Shown: positions 32,817-44,488 of the stretch, piece after piece
How positions within the stretch are numbered: position 1 is the stretch's first letter
Layout: the number at the start of each line of letters is the position of its first letter
NCBI RefSeq assembly: GCF_001661675.2
Contig: NZ_CP019602.1
Location: 124,001 to 188,000 of the forward strand
DNA length: 64,000 nt
Direction: 5' to 3'
DNA from: Croceicoccus marinus
GTDB taxonomy: Bacteria > Pseudomonadota > Alphaproteobacteria > Sphingomonadales > Sphingomonadaceae
The notes under the pieces: generated by a model
Seen by the model: only the letters and a program-made list of their open reading frames with translations
What the model was told of the DNA's origin: nothing
The model's database searches: none
Program-made: the position numbers and the translations under genes

Positions 32817-33713
32817 TCAGCGCGTCTTCATGTTGGCGGTGAGAAAAGCGCGCAGCGCTTCGGCGGGGCGATAGCCCTCGAGCACCGCGCCATCCGAGGG
32901 CCGGACGATGACCGGCGTGCCGCCGAAGCCGTGCGCCTTGGCAAAGGCTTCGTTCTCGTCGAGCCCGGTGACATCGCAGGATTTGGCGCTGGCCAGCGCC
33001 ACGCCGGCATAGGCCATGCGCAGCGAGACTTCGGGCCGCCTGGCGCAAAGCACCTGTTCGGCCAACTTGCGGCTGTCGGCGCCGAAGATCGAGATTGGGC
33101 GTTCCTCGACGCGTGCGCCGATCGCTTTCAACTCGGCCTCGAGCTTTTTGCAGTAGCCGCAGTGAAAATCGGAAAAGACCGTCACGCGCGGCCCGTCCTT
33201 GGGCCCCCAGTGGATGGCGCCTTTGTCGGACAGTTTCGACAGGTCGACCGTAGTGGGTGCTGCCGCATGCGTCGGTGCTGACGAATTGTCGCTGTCCGCT
33301 TCGCTGCGCCTTGCAGCGCCGGCCGCCAGCAGGTCGGGATTGAGTTCGAGCAGCCGCGCCGCGGTGAGGTCCTGCCGGGTCTCCATGTCGTAGACCCGGC
33401 CGATCACCAGATAGCGCGCTGTCCGGTCGACATAGAACAGCGTCTGCTTCGAGGCGACTTCGCAAAGACCTCCCAGACCCTTGCAGACGATCGCGTCGAT
33501 CGCGGTCTTGGGGAGCCGGACTTTCAGCGCTTCGCGCACGGCCTCTGTCGTTGCGGCACTCGTCCCTTGCGCGAAGCTCGCGACGCCCCATCCGGTCGCG
33601 CCCGAAAGCGCGAGGACGGCGAGCGTGGCCGCGACAGGTTTGGTCCAGCGCGAGTGACTGAGTGTTCGGGCGCGGGTGCGCAGGCGTTCGGCAAAGTGGG
33701 GCTTCGAGGTCAT
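32817..33713 (-). CDS. dsbC: DsbC-type disulfide isomerase of the tra operon
   Basis: 298 residues from ATG 33713, which overlaps the traB stop as ATGA. A membrane anchor or signal segment (about 28-45, 'VAATLAVLALSGATGWG') precedes an N-terminal dimerisation domain and a thioredoxin domain with 'FSDFHCGYCKKLEAEL', the CxxC active site. A cis-Pro loop 'GFGGTPVIV' follows. It probably sorts the disulfides of Cys-rich TraN, TraU and TraH in the periplasm. Such genes are regular members of F-type operons (trbB or dsbC). Confidence 0.92.
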   Translation of the reverse strand: MTSKPHFAERLRTRARTLSHSRWTKPVAATLAVLALSGATGWGVASFAQGTSAATTEAVREALKVRLPKTAIDAIVCKGLGGLCEVASKQTLFYVDRTARYLVIGRVYDMETRQDLTAARLLELNPDLLAAGAARRSEADSDNSSAPTHAAAPTTVDLSKLSDKGAIHWGPKDGPRVTVFSDFHCGYCKKLEAELKAIGARVEERPISIFGADSRKLAEQVLCARRPEVSLRMAYAGVALASAKSCDVTGLDENEAFAKAHGFGGTPVIVRPSDGAVLEGYRPAEALRAFLTANMKTR

Positions 33714-35065
33714 TGGGCATTCCTCACGAAGGCGCCGTCGAGAAACACGATCTCGACTTCGATGCCGGTCGGCATCTCGACGACGGGTTGGTACTGTTCG
33801 GCGCGTTCGATGAGGTACTTGCTCACCGTATCGGCGGCATCGCCCGCGCCTTGGCCGAGACCGCCGGCGAGGATGTCGGTGCCCGAGAGTTTCGAGCGCG
33901 TGCCGTCGGAATTGGCGGTGATCCCGGAGAACACCGAATTGGCGTTGGCCGAAAAGCCGCGCCCGAACCCACCGACGATGCCGGCAAGCAGCGCCTGGCT
34001 GATCAGCGAGCCCTCGCGGCTGACGACCCGGCCGCGCACGCCCGACTTGCCGGCAAAGGCGATGAAGCCCTTGACCTCGGAGACCGCGACGCGGCCCCCG
34101 GGCTGGTCGCAGGTCATGCGGGCCAGTTTGACGTAGACTTTCTCGGACGAGAGATCGCCGCGCGCCGCGCCATTGACCACGCAACCCTCGATCCGGGTGG
34201 TGAGGACGCGCCCGTCTTGCAGGACCGAACGGGCCGGGCCGGTAATGCGCAACACGACAGGCAGCGGATCGGTCTGTGAGGCAACGCCCGCCGAGGCATC
34301 GACGCCGACGATGACGCGTGCCGGCGCGTAGGAATTGGGCGGCAGGTATTCGGGCGAATCCTCGATGACCAGCGGCGGCGCTTCGGCGCGGCGCACCGAG
34401 GCTCCGGCCGAACTCTTGTCCAATGCGAAATTGAGCAGGCGGACACCGGCAGGTGCGCTGCCATCAAGACCCGTCCCAGCGCTTGATTGCGGTGAACCGT
34501 CAGGTGATCCGAGACTACGCGCATCGTAGCCGCCCGCTTGCGGGCCATAGGTCGGTGGCGGCGGTGTGGCAGCCGCCGTGGTTTCGGCCGTCGCAAGCCG
34601 GGTCTTCAATTCTGCATTCTCCGCCGAGATCGCATCGATCGCCGCTTCGCCATCGGCGCGCATCATTTCGTTCTCGGCGCGGATCGCCTGGAGCTGGGCT
34701 TCGAGTTCGCTTCGTGGCAGCTGGTTTTCGGCCAGCTTCTTCTGCTGCTGTTCGACATTGCCGACGCGGTTGTCGAAGACCGAGACGAACTCGCGATTGG
34801 CAAGGTCGCGATTGACGAGGCCCGCCGTTTCGATCGTGCGCGCGCCATCGGCATCGGCGGAACCGCCATCCTCGCCGCCAAAAATGATCCAGCTGCCGCC
34901 CAGCAGCGCGATGGCACCGAGCGAGGCGAACAGCATCTTTTGTCGGCACTGGGTGCGCTCGTTGATATTGCCGACGGTAGCGGCCTTGCCCGGCGCGGAT
35001 GCACTGGACACCTTGGTAGCGTCGGACTTGGGAGCGCTCGCCGGCGGCTTGGTTGTCTCAGTCAT
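33710..35065 (-). CDS. traB: TraB, F-type T4SS scaffold (VirB10-like)
   Basis: About 451 residues from ATG 35065 (MTETTKPPASAP). A cytoplasmic Pro/Ala-rich start, one membrane helix (about 44-62, 'MLFASLGAIALLGGSWIIF') and a coiled coil (about 95-160, 'NVEQQQKKLAENQLPRSELEAQLQAIRAENEMM') precede the conserved C-terminal domain ('LRITGPARSVLQDGRVLTTRIEGC'). It spans the periplasm, joining TraV/TraK to the inner membrane. It overlaps traK by eight bases. Confidence 0.95.
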   Translation of the reverse strand: MTETTKPPASAPKSDATKVSSASAPGKAATVGNINERTQCRQKMLFASLGAIALLGGSWIIFGGEDGGSADADGARTIETAGLVNRDLANREFVSVFDNRVGNVEQQQKKLAENQLPRSELEAQLQAIRAENEMMRADGEAAIDAISAENAELKTRLATAETTAAATPPPPTYGPQAGGYDARSLGSPDGSPQSSAGTGLDGSAPAGVRLLNFALDKSSAGASVRRAEAPPLVIEDSPEYLPPNSYAPARVIVGVDASAGVASQTDPLPVVLRITGPARSVLQDGRVLTTRIEGCVVNGAARGDLSSEKVYVKLARMTCDQPGGRVAVSEVKGFIAFAGKSGVRGRVVSREGSLISQALLAGIVGGFGRGFSANANSVFSGITANSDGTRSKLSGTDILAGGLGQGAGDAADTVSKYLIERAEQYQPVVEMPTGIEVEIVFLDGAFVRNAQ

Positions 35066-35813
35066 GGGAAAAGGCTCCTGCCCCGGTAACGAGATAGGCA
35101 CTGGTCGCTTCGCCGGGCGCGAGTTCGTCCTTCCCGAAGGCGAGGGCGAGCGTGCCCGCCGGTGCCAGCGCGTCGGCATCGAGCGTGACCGGTTCGCTTG
35201 TCCGGTTGGCGATGCGCAGCACCTTGCCGGTGAAGGCCGCGCCCTGGTAATCGCTGACGAGCTGGATCTCGAAGTCACCGACACGGGCCGGCAGACCGCC
35301 AAGGCTGCGGATCTCGTAGCCTTCGATGAGTTCATCGCTTGCCATCGCACGGATCAGCCGCACGGCGGTGTCTTCGGGCGCGGTTGCCTTCTCGAAACGC
35401 GCGGCGGCACTTTGCCCGAGCGCGGGATTGGTGATGAAGACCTGTTGCGCCCCGACCGCTTCGATGCGGCAGGCGAACTTGTAGACCTGGCCCTTCTTGG
35501 TGGTCGCAAAGAAGCTGATCGAGCGGGCTGCAAAGGTCTCGGGGATCGAGACGTAGATATCGCCGCGCAGCGGTTCGTTGCTGACCGCGAAATCATTGTA
35601 GGGATAGCCGCTCGAGATCTTCGAGACGCTGGCGAACTGGTCCTCGACCAGCGCGAAACGGGTCAGTTCGCGCTGCGACACCGTGCAATCGATCGCCGCG
35701 CCATCGGCGGCCTGCTTGAACTGGTCGGCTAGGGCCGGCGTGGTACCCGCAAGCGCAGCGGCAACCGCGAGGCCTGACAAAGGCAGGCGCGAAATGGGAT
35801 TGGGCCAGGGCAT
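35058..35813 (-). CDS. traK: TraK, secretin-like outer-membrane protein of F-type T4SS
   Basis: 251 residues with a signal peptide (1-29, ending TTPALADQ) and the TraK pattern: 'YNDFAVSNEPLRGDIYVSIPETFAARSISFFATTKKG' then 'IRAMASDELIEGYEIRSL'. TraK is a VirB9-like protein forming the outer-membrane ring with TraV and TraB. Start and traE stop meet directly at 35813. Length equals F TraK (about 242). Confidence 0.94.
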   Translation of the reverse strand: MPWPNPISRLPLSGLAVAAALAGTTPALADQFKQAADGAAIDCTVSQRELTRFALVEDQFASVSKISSGYPYNDFAVSNEPLRGDIYVSIPETFAARSISFFATTKKGQVYKFACRIEAVGAQQVFITNPALGQSAAARFEKATAPEDTAVRLIRAMASDELIEGYEIRSLGGLPARVGDFEIQLVSDYQGAAFTGKVLRIANRTSEPVTLDADALAPAGTLALAFGKDELAPGEATSAYLVTGAGAFSHD

Positions 35814-36385
35814 CAGCCAGCCTCCTTCTGGTCGTTGTCCGTGGAAATCTGGGCGAACCCGGCAAGCGCTAGCCTGAGGCCGCGATAGGTCCAGCTAAGG
35901 CGGAACTTGCGTTCGTCGCTTGCGATCACTTGCGAACCGACGAAAGTCTTGAGCTTGCCTGACACCTCGGACGTCAAACCCTTGGGATCGACGGTCATCT
36001 GGGTGATGACGAAAGCCTGGCTGACGTCAGAGCCGCGCTGTTCGGCAACGATCTTGACGAGGTCCGCCTTCAATCTCCCGCGATGCGCGGGATCGGCGAC
36101 ATCGAGGATCGTCTCCATCCAGTAGTCGAGACCTTCGGGGCTGCGGTTCAAGAGCATCAGCGCGACATCGCGGGTGACAAGCTCGAGATAGTCGGCTTCG
36201 ACGCCTGCGCTCGAGACCGTCAGCGGGCGCTCGAGCGTTGGCAGCAGGACGACCTCGCGGGCGCGGGTCATGGCAAGACCGGTCGCTACGACCAGCGCGA
36301 TGGCAAGTCCGGCGCTGGCGAGCGCGAACATGTTGCGTTGGCGCAGCAGCACCTGCTGGCGTTCGTGGGCAAAATCATGGAGCAC
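35813..36385 (-). CDS. traE: TraE, F-type T4SS inner-membrane protein
   Basis: 190 residues, matching the family (about 188). One N-terminal helix (about 20-41, 'MFALASAGLAIALVVATGLAM') anchors a VirB8-like periplasmic domain ('DYLELVTRDVALMLLNRSPEGLDYW'). TraE is essential for pilus assembly. It lies 12 bp after traL. Confidence 0.93.
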   Translation of the reverse strand: MLHDFAHERQQVLLRQRNMFALASAGLAIALVVATGLAMTRAREVVLLPTLERPLTVSSAGVEADYLELVTRDVALMLLNRSPEGLDYWMETILDVADPAHRGRLKADLVKIVAEQRGSDVSQAFVITQMTVDPKGLTSEVSGKLKTFVGSQVIASDERKFRLSWTYRGLRLALAGFAQISTDNDQKEAG

Positions 36386-36397
36386 GGCTTTTCCTCC

Positions 36398-36685
36398 TCA
36401 GCCTGCCAGGCGGCGGCAGTGGGAGGGCGGCGTTGCGACAAGGCCGGTAAAGCCTGCCGGCAGATACCAATAGGCGGCATGGAGAAGCCAGGAGCTTGTG
36501 CGTCCTGCCTTTGCCTTTCGCAGAGCGAACCAGGCTCCCATGGCAAGCGCAATGCCGATCAGTATGTGCTGGGCAAGGATCCCCCAGGCGAAGGGGATTA
36601 TCATCCCGGCGAACTCGTCGATGGTCCAGAAGCCAATCAGCTCCGGATCGTCGAGACGCCGCGGGATCATGTACCGGTCTGCCAT
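36398..36685 (-). CDS. traL: TraL, F-type T4SS membrane protein
   Basis: 95 residues with the TraL opening 'YMIPRRLDDPELIGFWTIDEF' and hydrophobic segments at about 26-60. It is a VirB3-like inner-membrane protein needed for pilus assembly. It lies 34 bp after traA. Confidence 0.93.
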   Translation of the reverse strand: MADRYMIPRRLDDPELIGFWTIDEFAGMIIPFAWGILAQHILIGIALAMGAWFALRKAKAGRTSSWLLHAAYWYLPAGFTGLVATPPSHCRRLAG

Positions 36686-36719
36686 CGTGGCCGCCCTCCC
36701 GTCGTGACCGCAGGTGCCG

Positions 36720-37064
36720 TCAGATCACCGCGGTCACGACAGAGGTGACGATGGGAACGCCCGTGCCCACGCCAATCCCGACGCCGACCGGCACCGCGAC
36801 CTGGCCCAGGGCAAAGCGGCCCGAGGCCAGCGCGATCAGGCCGCCAGCAAGACTGAGGACGGTGATGATCTTGCCGCCCGATCCTTCGAGGAAGTCGGTG
36901 AACATGGTGAGCGCCGGATTGAAGGTCGTGTCGGCGCCGGCATAGGCCGTGCCGCCCACAAGAACTGCGAGCGCGATCGGCAGGGCGAGGTTGGCCGCCT
37001 TGGCGAGGGCGGGCTTGCCGCGAGCCGAATGGGGTGCTGCGGCGGGAAGGGAAGGGGTGTGCAT
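36720..37064 (-). CDS. traA: TraA, F-type conjugative pilin precursor
   Basis: 114 residues. A long leader (about 1-43) ends with a likely cleavage site 'TAYAG', leaving a mature pilin of about 70 residues, the size of F pilin. Two hydrophobic helices follow (about 64-80, 'GGKIITVLSLAGGLIALASG', and 87-112, 'VAVPVGVGIGVGTGVPIVTSVVTAVI'), with short basic loop 'RFA'. It is the first gene of the operon, as usual. The S26 peptidase downstream may process it. Confidence 0.9.
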   Translation of the reverse strand: MHTPSLPAAAPHSARGKPALAKAANLALPIALAVLVGGTAYAGADTTFNPALTMFTDFLEGSGGKIITVLSLAGGLIALASGRFALGQVAVPVGVGIGVGTGVPIVTSVVTAVI

Positions 37065-37416
37065 GAAGGAAACTCCGGTTCGTTGAGCGTCTGTGAGCCA
37101 GCGGTCGACCCGCTGTGTGATCCTTCATGCGGCTAGGAAATCAGTGTAGGAAAGAGGAAAGCGTGATCCGGACAATGCTACGGACGGATATGGACGATCA
37201 ATGGAGTTGGTGACGGAGTTCGGTGACGGTGATGTAAGCGAAAATCGACTGTACTGCCGCAGAATCACGCGCTTTCTGTCGACGAATCACGACACTATCT
37301 TGCTGTCGTCATCGACGAACGAAAAACCAGATGTTCCGTTAATGTTCTTTCTTGTTTCCTACAGTCTGTTGGTTCGTTATGTCTGCGAGTCGCGATTACG
37401 AAAGCGAGGCAGGACG
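37065..37416. promoter_or_regulatory. Divergent promoter region of the tra operon and XRE gene
   Basis: About 350 bp between traA and the XRE-type regulator. It must carry the main tra promoter and probably the regulator's own promoter. A/T-rich stretches and direct repeats of GAATCACG (near 37262 and 37284) with nearby TCGACGA-type repeats are seen, but no clean operator. An in-frame extension of the XRE gene back to 37201 is possible but has no ribosome site. Confidence 0.45.
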
Positions 37417-37878
37417 ATGGACAGGCAGGGGAAAGATCTGGATGCGGGCAACGACCGGATTGCGCGCGTTCTGGCGCATGCGGTCGATAGCGCCGGGCGT
37501 TCGCGCGCCGATCTTGCTGCCGAGGCAGGCATGCACCGCGAAACCCTGACCCGGCTTATTCGCGGCGAGCGCCCGATCAAGCTTGAGGATGCCGCGCGGA
37601 TCCTGTCGGTCTGCGGCGTGCCCGTCCGTTCGACGCTGATCCTCGCGCTGAGCGGCGACGACGAGCTTGCCTGCCAATGGATGCGGCACGACGTCGGCGC
37701 GTTTCTGGAAGAGTTTCTGGTGACCCTGCCGGGTGCGCTCGAGACCACGCTAGGCGAGCGCTGCGACGAATTGCGGCCGCGCTGGGCGAAAGGAACTTCG
37801 CAGCTCGTCGCGCGCATGCTTGCCAACCATATCGACGATTTTGCCGCGCGCGATGTGGCAGCTCAGCTGGCGCGGTAA
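37417..37878 (+). CDS. XRE-type HTH regulator adjacent to the tra operon
   Basis: About 153 residues from the ATG near 37417 (MDRQGKDLDAG), preceded by GAGGCAGGA. The HTH lies at about residues 25-60 ('SRADLAAEAGMHRETLTRLIRGERPIKLEDAARIL'). The C-terminal half is acidic and helical with no motif I recognise. It is divergent from traA, so it is a candidate regulator of conjugation. Orthology to a known transfer repressor is not apparent. Confidence 0.8.
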   Translation: MDRQGKDLDAGNDRIARVLAHAVDSAGRSRADLAAEAGMHRETLTRLIRGERPIKLEDAARILSVCGVPVRSTLILALSGDDELACQWMRHDVGAFLEEFLVTLPGALETTLGERCDELRPRWAKGTSQLVARMLANHIDDFAARDVAAQLAR

Positions 37879-37930
37879 ATGGGGATCAGCCTGTTTTGGA
37901 GGGGGCCGCCTTCAAACGAGGTGAATTGTG

Positions 37931-38173
37931 ATGACGAATGAAATTGCGAAAATTGAGGATGGCGATGCGCAGGTTGCAGCCCCGCGGCCGCAGCGGTTGC
38001 TGCGCTTGCCCGAGGTCATGCACCGGGTCGGGCTCAAGCGCTCGGCGATCTACCAGCGCATGAGCGAGGGGCGGTTTCCGAAATCTCGATCGCTTGGGCC
38101 GAAGTGTGCCGTCTGGCTCGAGAGCGAGGTGGAGGAGTGGGTCTTAGAAATAGCCAGAGAATCCTTGGTTTGA
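37931..38173 (+). CDS. AlpA-family DNA-binding protein
   Basis: 80 residues from ATG 37931 (a GTG at 37928 adds one residue). The AlpA/MerR-like HTH is 'LLRLPEVMHRVGLKRSAIYQRMSEGRFPKS' (about 23-52), followed by 'SLGPKCAVWLESEVEEWV'. AlpA proteins activate excision or accessory genes in prophages and integrative elements. It lies 52 bp downstream of the XRE gene, probably as an operon, and 51 bp upstream of the IS21 left end. Its target is unknown. Confidence 0.88.
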   Translation: MTNEIAKIEDGDAQVAAPRPQRLLRLPEVMHRVGLKRSAIYQRMSEGRFPKSRSLGPKCAVWLESEVEEWVLEIARESLV

Positions 38174-38223
38174 TTGAGGTGACATTGTCTCTGGATCACT
38201 TTGATGAGATAGGTTTAACTATA

Positions 38224-38272
38224 TGTAGCGCGACAAACTGGATGAGGATTGCGCGTCAATCAGGATGAGAAA
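38224..38272. repeat. Left terminal repeats of IS21-family element
   Basis: Two related 22-bp copies at 38228-38249 and 38251-38272, of the form GCGCGACAAACTGGATGAGG and GCGCGTCAATCAGGATGAGA. They match the right-end repeats in inverted orientation. IS21 transposases bind such multiple end repeats. Confidence 0.75.
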
Positions 38273-38293
38273 GTGATTGTCGCGGCGCGTCGA

Positions 38294-40761
<2,468 letters not shown>

Positions 40762-40798
40762 CTACGGGCTACGCCCTCCGCCGGTCCCGACACACCGG

Positions 40799-40846
40799 AT
40801 TCTCATCTTGATTGTCGCGCTTTCTCACTCTGATCGTCGCGCGACA
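40799..40846. repeat. Right terminal repeats of IS21-family element
   Basis: Copies at 40799-40820 (ATTCTCATCTTGATTGTCGC..) and 40821-40842 (TTTCTCACTCTGATCGTCGC..), then GACA at the terminus. They are inverted versions of the left-end repeats. Confidence 0.75.
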
Positions 40847-41374
40847 GTACCGGCATCCTTCGCCAACCGGCCGGTCAGTTTACGTATCTATCCCGACCGG
40901 ATCGTCATCGCCGCTGAAGGCAGGATATTGTGCGAGCATCAGCGGATCATGGACAGGGCCCATCATCTGCGTGGTCAGACCATCTATGACTGGCGGCATT
41001 ACCTGGCGGTGATCCAGCGCAAGCCTGGAGCACTGCGTAATGGCGCGCCCTTTACCGAGATGCCCGAAGCGTTCCGCCGGTTACAGGTACATCTCCTGAA
41101 GCATCCCGGCGGCGACAGGGAGATGGTCGATATCCTCTCGCTGGTGCTGCATCACGATGAACAGGCGGTGCTGTGTGCGGTCGAACTGGCGTTGGAAGCA
41201 GGGGTTCCCACCAAGACCCATATCCTCAACCTCCTGCACCGGCTGAGCGACGGCAAGGACGGGAACCCGCCCAGGATCGATGCTCCGCAGGCGCTCACCT
41301 TGAACCGTGAGCCCAAGGCCAATGTAGCCCGGTATGATGCCTTGCGCGGGAAGGAGATGCGCCATGCATCATGA
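40847..41374 (+). pseudogene. istA: Truncated istA of a second IS21-family element (C-terminal third)
   Basis: About 175 codons, in frame from the right edge of the first IS21 element to a stop at 41374. The protein is the C-terminal part of an IS21 IstA: 'VPASFANRPVSLRIYPDRIVIAAEG', 'HQRIMDRAHHLRGQTIYDWRHYLAVIQRKPGALRNGAPF' and 'LLHRLSDGKDG'. The N-terminal catalytic region is missing and is not found on the other side of the intact element. So the deletion is tied to the insertion or to later recombination. No start codon of its own is needed; an ATG inside the IS21 end fuses in frame by chance. Confidence 0.85.
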
Positions 41375-42170
41375 TCCTGCCAGTGCCGCCGTGGTGGTCA
41401 TGCTACGTGGCCTGAAGATGTACGGTATGGCCCAGGCCGCCGACGATCTGATCGACCAGGGAGCACCGGCCTTCGGCACGGCGGTTCCTATACTGTCACA
41501 ACTGCTCAAGGCGGAGGTCGCCGAACGTGAGGTTCGCTCGATCGCCTATCAGATGAAGGCGGCAAAGTTCCCCGCCTACAAGGATCTGGCCAGCTTTGAT
41601 TTTGCGTCGAGCGAAGCGAACGAGGCCATGATCCGTCAGCTCCATCGTGGAGACTTTATCGATGGAGCCCACAACGTCGTTCTGATCGGCGGGCCCGGCA
41701 CCGGCAAGACCCATATCGCCACCGCGCTGGGCGTTCATGCCGTCGAGCACCACCGTAAGAAGGTGCGCTTCTTCTCTACCGTCGATCTGGTCAACGCACT
41801 GGAACAGGAGAAGGTGCTGAACAAGGCTGGCCAGCTTGCCGAACGCCTGCTCCGCCTCGATCTCGTCATCCTCGATGAACTGGGATATCTGCCGTTCAGT
41901 TCGTCAGGCGGGGCATTGCTGTTCCATCTGCTGAGCAAACTCTACGAGCGCACCAGCGTCATCATCACCACCAACCTCAGCTTCTCCGAATGGGCCAGCG
42001 TGTTCGGCGATGCCAAGATGACCACCGCTCTGCTCGACCGGCTGACCCATCACTGCCACATCCTCGAAACCGGAAACGACAGCTTCCGCTTCAAGGCTTC
42101 CGCCGCCATCAACGAACAGAAAAAGGAGATCGTCAAACCCTTGACCAGGCCCAACAACCACGAGCAATAA
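41364..42170 (+). CDS. istB: IstB-like ATPase of the second (truncated) IS21-family element
   Basis: 268 residues from ATG 41364 ([21 protein letters not shown]), overlapping the truncated istA. Walker A is '[15 protein letters not shown]' and Walker B '[14 protein letters not shown]'. It is clearly different from the IstB encoded at 38.3-39.2 kb and belongs to another IS21 subgroup (IS1326/IS5376-like). It is intact, but without its IstA it cannot transpose by itself. Confidence 0.92.
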   Translation: MHHDPASAAVVVMLRGLKMYGMAQAADDLIDQGAPAFGTAVPILSQLLKAEVAEREVRSIAYQMKAAKFPAYKDLASFDFASSEANEAMIRQLHRGDFIDGAHNVVLIGGPGTGKTHIATALGVHAVEHHRKKVRFFSTVDLVNALEQEKVLNKAGQLAERLLRLDLVILDELGYLPFSSSGGALLFHLLSKLYERTSVIITTNLSFSEWASVFGDAKMTTALLDRLTHHCHILETGNDSFRFKASAAINEQKKEIVKPLTRPNNHEQ

Positions 42171-42181
42171 TACCCCCGCAA

Positions 42182-42229
42182 CCCGGGTCAACTCTCAATG
42201 GAAATCCCGGGTCAACTCTCAGTGGAAAT
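42182..42229. repeat. Right-end tandem repeats of the second IS21-family element
   Basis: Two adjacent 24-bp copies starting CCCGGGTCAACTCTCA and ending TGGAAAT differ at one base. They follow istB by 11 bp and mark the end of the element, at about 42231. The interrupted glcF sequence begins immediately after. Confidence 0.85.
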
Positions 42230-42231
42230 CA

Positions 42232-43209
42232 ACACGCGAACGGCTGGTCCGCTCGCTACTGGCGATGGTGCTGCCGCATCCCGGCCGGTTTCCGCTCGCG
42301 CTGCGGCTGGCCCGGCTGGCGCGGCCGGCCTTACCGGCCATCGGCAAGGTGAGCGCGCTGCGGCCCGTGGCGGCGATGCTGGCCCTGGCGCCGGCCTCGC
42401 TTCCGGAACCAACGCCGCGCGAGGACCAGCCGGTGGCCGCTTCGCGCGGTCGCGTCGCGCTGCTGGCAGGATGCGCCGAGCCGGTGCTGCGGCCCGAATT
42501 CCGCGCCGCCGCCGTGCGCCTGATCAACCGGGCCGGTTTCGACGCGATCTTCGCTCCCGGCGAAGGGTGCTGTGGGGCGCTGGTCCATCACCTCGGGCGC
42601 GAGGAAGAGTCACTCGCGGCGGCGCGTCGCAACGTCGATGCCTGGTCGCAAGAGATGGCGCGCGGGCTTGACGCGATCCTGGTCACGGCTTCGGGCTGCG
42701 GCACCACGATCAAGGACTATGGCTTCATGCTGCGCGACGATCCCGCCTATGCCGAGAAGGCGGCGCAGGTCTCGGCGCTGGCACGCGACGTTTCGGAATT
42801 CCTCGCCGACGTCGCGCTGCCCGCCGCGACCCCGCGCGGCCTGACGGTCGCCTATCACCCGGCCTGTTCGCTGCAGCACGGCCAGAAAGTTACCGAAGCG
42901 CCGCGTCGCCTGCTGACCGATGCCGGGTACACGGTGCGCACGCCCGCCGAAGCGCATTTGTGCTGCGGTTCTGCCGGCACGTACAACATCCTCCAGGCCG
43001 AAATCGCCAGCCAGTTGGGCGATCGCAAGGTGGCGCAGATCGAACGGCTCGCCCCCGACGTCATTGCCACCGGCAACATCGGCTGCGCCGTACAGATTGC
43101 GGCGCGCACCGGGATCCCTGTCGTCCACACGGTCGAATTGCTCGACTGGGCCACAGGCGGCCCGGCCCCGCCCGCCCTTCATTCCCGCCAATACGAGGTC
43201 TCGACATGA
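42232..43209 (+). pseudogene. glcF: glcF fragment: glycolate oxidase iron-sulfur subunit, 5' end lost
   Basis: The reading frame is open from the IS21 edge (TRERLVRSLLAMVLPHPGRF...) and gives about 325 residues of a protein normally about 400-430 long. The two Cys-rich CCG domains are present ('EGCCGALVHHLG' and 'LCCGSAGTYNI'). The N-terminal 4Fe-4S ferredoxin domain and the start are missing, having been replaced by the IS. GlcF passes electrons from the GlcDE flavoprotein during glycolate oxidation. No glcD or glcE is present. The ATG at 42265 is internal to the family alignment and not a natural start. The fragment is probably non-functional. Confidence 0.88.
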
Positions 43210-43634
43210 ACATCATTACACTCGACCAGGCGAACGCGATTATCGCCGCCGGATTCGACAAGGGCCAGGCGCTGGGCCTGAAGCCGCTCAGCATTGCCGT
43301 GCTGGATGCCGGCGGCCACCTCATCGCGTTCCAGCGGCAGGACGGCGCTTCGACCATGCGGCCGCAGATCGCGGCAGGCAAGGCTGGCGGGGCATTGGCG
43401 CTCGGCGTGTCGAGCCGGACGATCGCCACCATGGCAGCCGAGCGGCCGACATTCATCGCCGCGCTCGGTCCGGTGAGCCAGTAAGGCATCATCCCCGCCG
43501 CCGGCGGGGTCATCGTCGTGGAAGCAGAGGGGCGGCCGATCGGCGCTGTAGGCGTGACTGGCGACACCAGCGACAATGACGAGATCTGCGCGCTCGCGGG
43601 CATCGCCGCCGCCGGTCTGGTCGCCCAGTCTTGA
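43206..43634 (+). pseudogene. glcG: glcG/HbpS-like gene interrupted by an in-frame stop
   Basis: The ATG at 43206 overlaps the glcF stop. The product has the GlcG/HbpS pattern ('ITLDQANAIIAAGFDKGQALGLKPLSIAVLDAGGHLIAFQRQDGAS'), ending at a TAA (43482-43484) after 'ALGPVSQ'. The frame then continues without any shift as 'GIIPAAGGVIVVEAEGRPIGAVGVTGDTSDNDE' to a normal stop at 43634. A single-base change made the stop in the conserved 'PVSQGG' region. The full-length product would be about 142 residues, normal for this heme-binding-like family. Confidence 0.9.
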
Positions 43635-43644
43635 GGAAGGGACG

Positions 43645-44488
43645 ATGAGCGAGACGACGAGGCACGCGATGATCAACAAGGCCGGACTGCAAGTCGCCCA
43701 AGCCCTGGCGGATTTCATCGAGAACGAAGCACTGGGCGGCACCGGGATCGAGCCGGCTGCTTTCTGGCAGGGCATGGCGGATATCTACGCCCGCTTTTCC
43801 GGTGAGAATGCCGCCCTGCTGGAAGTGCGCGACCAGATCCAGGCACAGATCGACGATTGGCACACCGCGCGAGCCGGCACGCCTGCTCGAGCAAAAGATC
43901 GCCCATCCCCGCACTGGCGCCAATACCGCCTGGGTTCCCAGCCCCACCGCCGCGACGCTGCACGCGACGCACTACCACCTGGTCGATGTCTTCCAGCGCC
44001 AGCAGGAGCGTTCGAGCGAGCCGGTCGCCCCGCTGGAGCGGCTGCTTGCGGTGCCGCTGGCCGATGGCCGCAACTGGAGCGCGGACGAAGTGCGCGAGGA
44101 ACTGGACAACAACGCCCAGGGGATCCTGGGCTATGTGGCGCGCTGGGTGGACCAGGGCATCGGCTGTTCGAAGGTTCCCGATATCCACGACGTCGGCCTG
44201 ATGGAAGACCGCGCGACCTTGCGCATCTCGTCGCAGCACATGGCCAACTGGCTGCTGCACGGCGTCGCCAGCTCCGATGAGGTCGAGGCCGCGCTGCGGC
44301 GGATGGCCGCCAAGGTGGATGGCCAGAACGCGGGGGACCCGGTCTATTCCCCGATGAGCGGGCACGAGGATACGAGTCCTGCATTCCAGGCCGCTCGCGC
44401 GCTGGTTTTCGAAGGGGTGGAGCAGCCCAACGGCTATACCGAGCCGCTGCTTCACCAGTTCCGCGCCCGCCGGAAGGGAGCGGCCTGA
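43645..44488 (+). pseudogene. glcB: glcB fragment: malate synthase G with large internal deletion and frameshift
   Basis: The start (ATG 43645, after AGGAAGG) gives a normal malate synthase G N-terminus for about 80 residues ('[35 protein letters not shown]', '[19 protein letters not shown]'). At about 43880 the homology jumps to another frame and to the last quarter of the enzyme: '[27 protein letters not shown]', '[29 protein letters not shown]', '[15 protein letters not shown]', ending at 44488. Intact malate synthase G has about 720 residues; about 450 are missing, including the catalytic barrel. It cannot be functional. Confidence 0.9.

Noticed and set aside
43206-43634. Programmed readthrough or selenocysteine at the glcG stop
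   Set aside because: The codon is TAA, not TGA, and neighbouring genes are also broken, so a simple nonsense mutation is far more likely.
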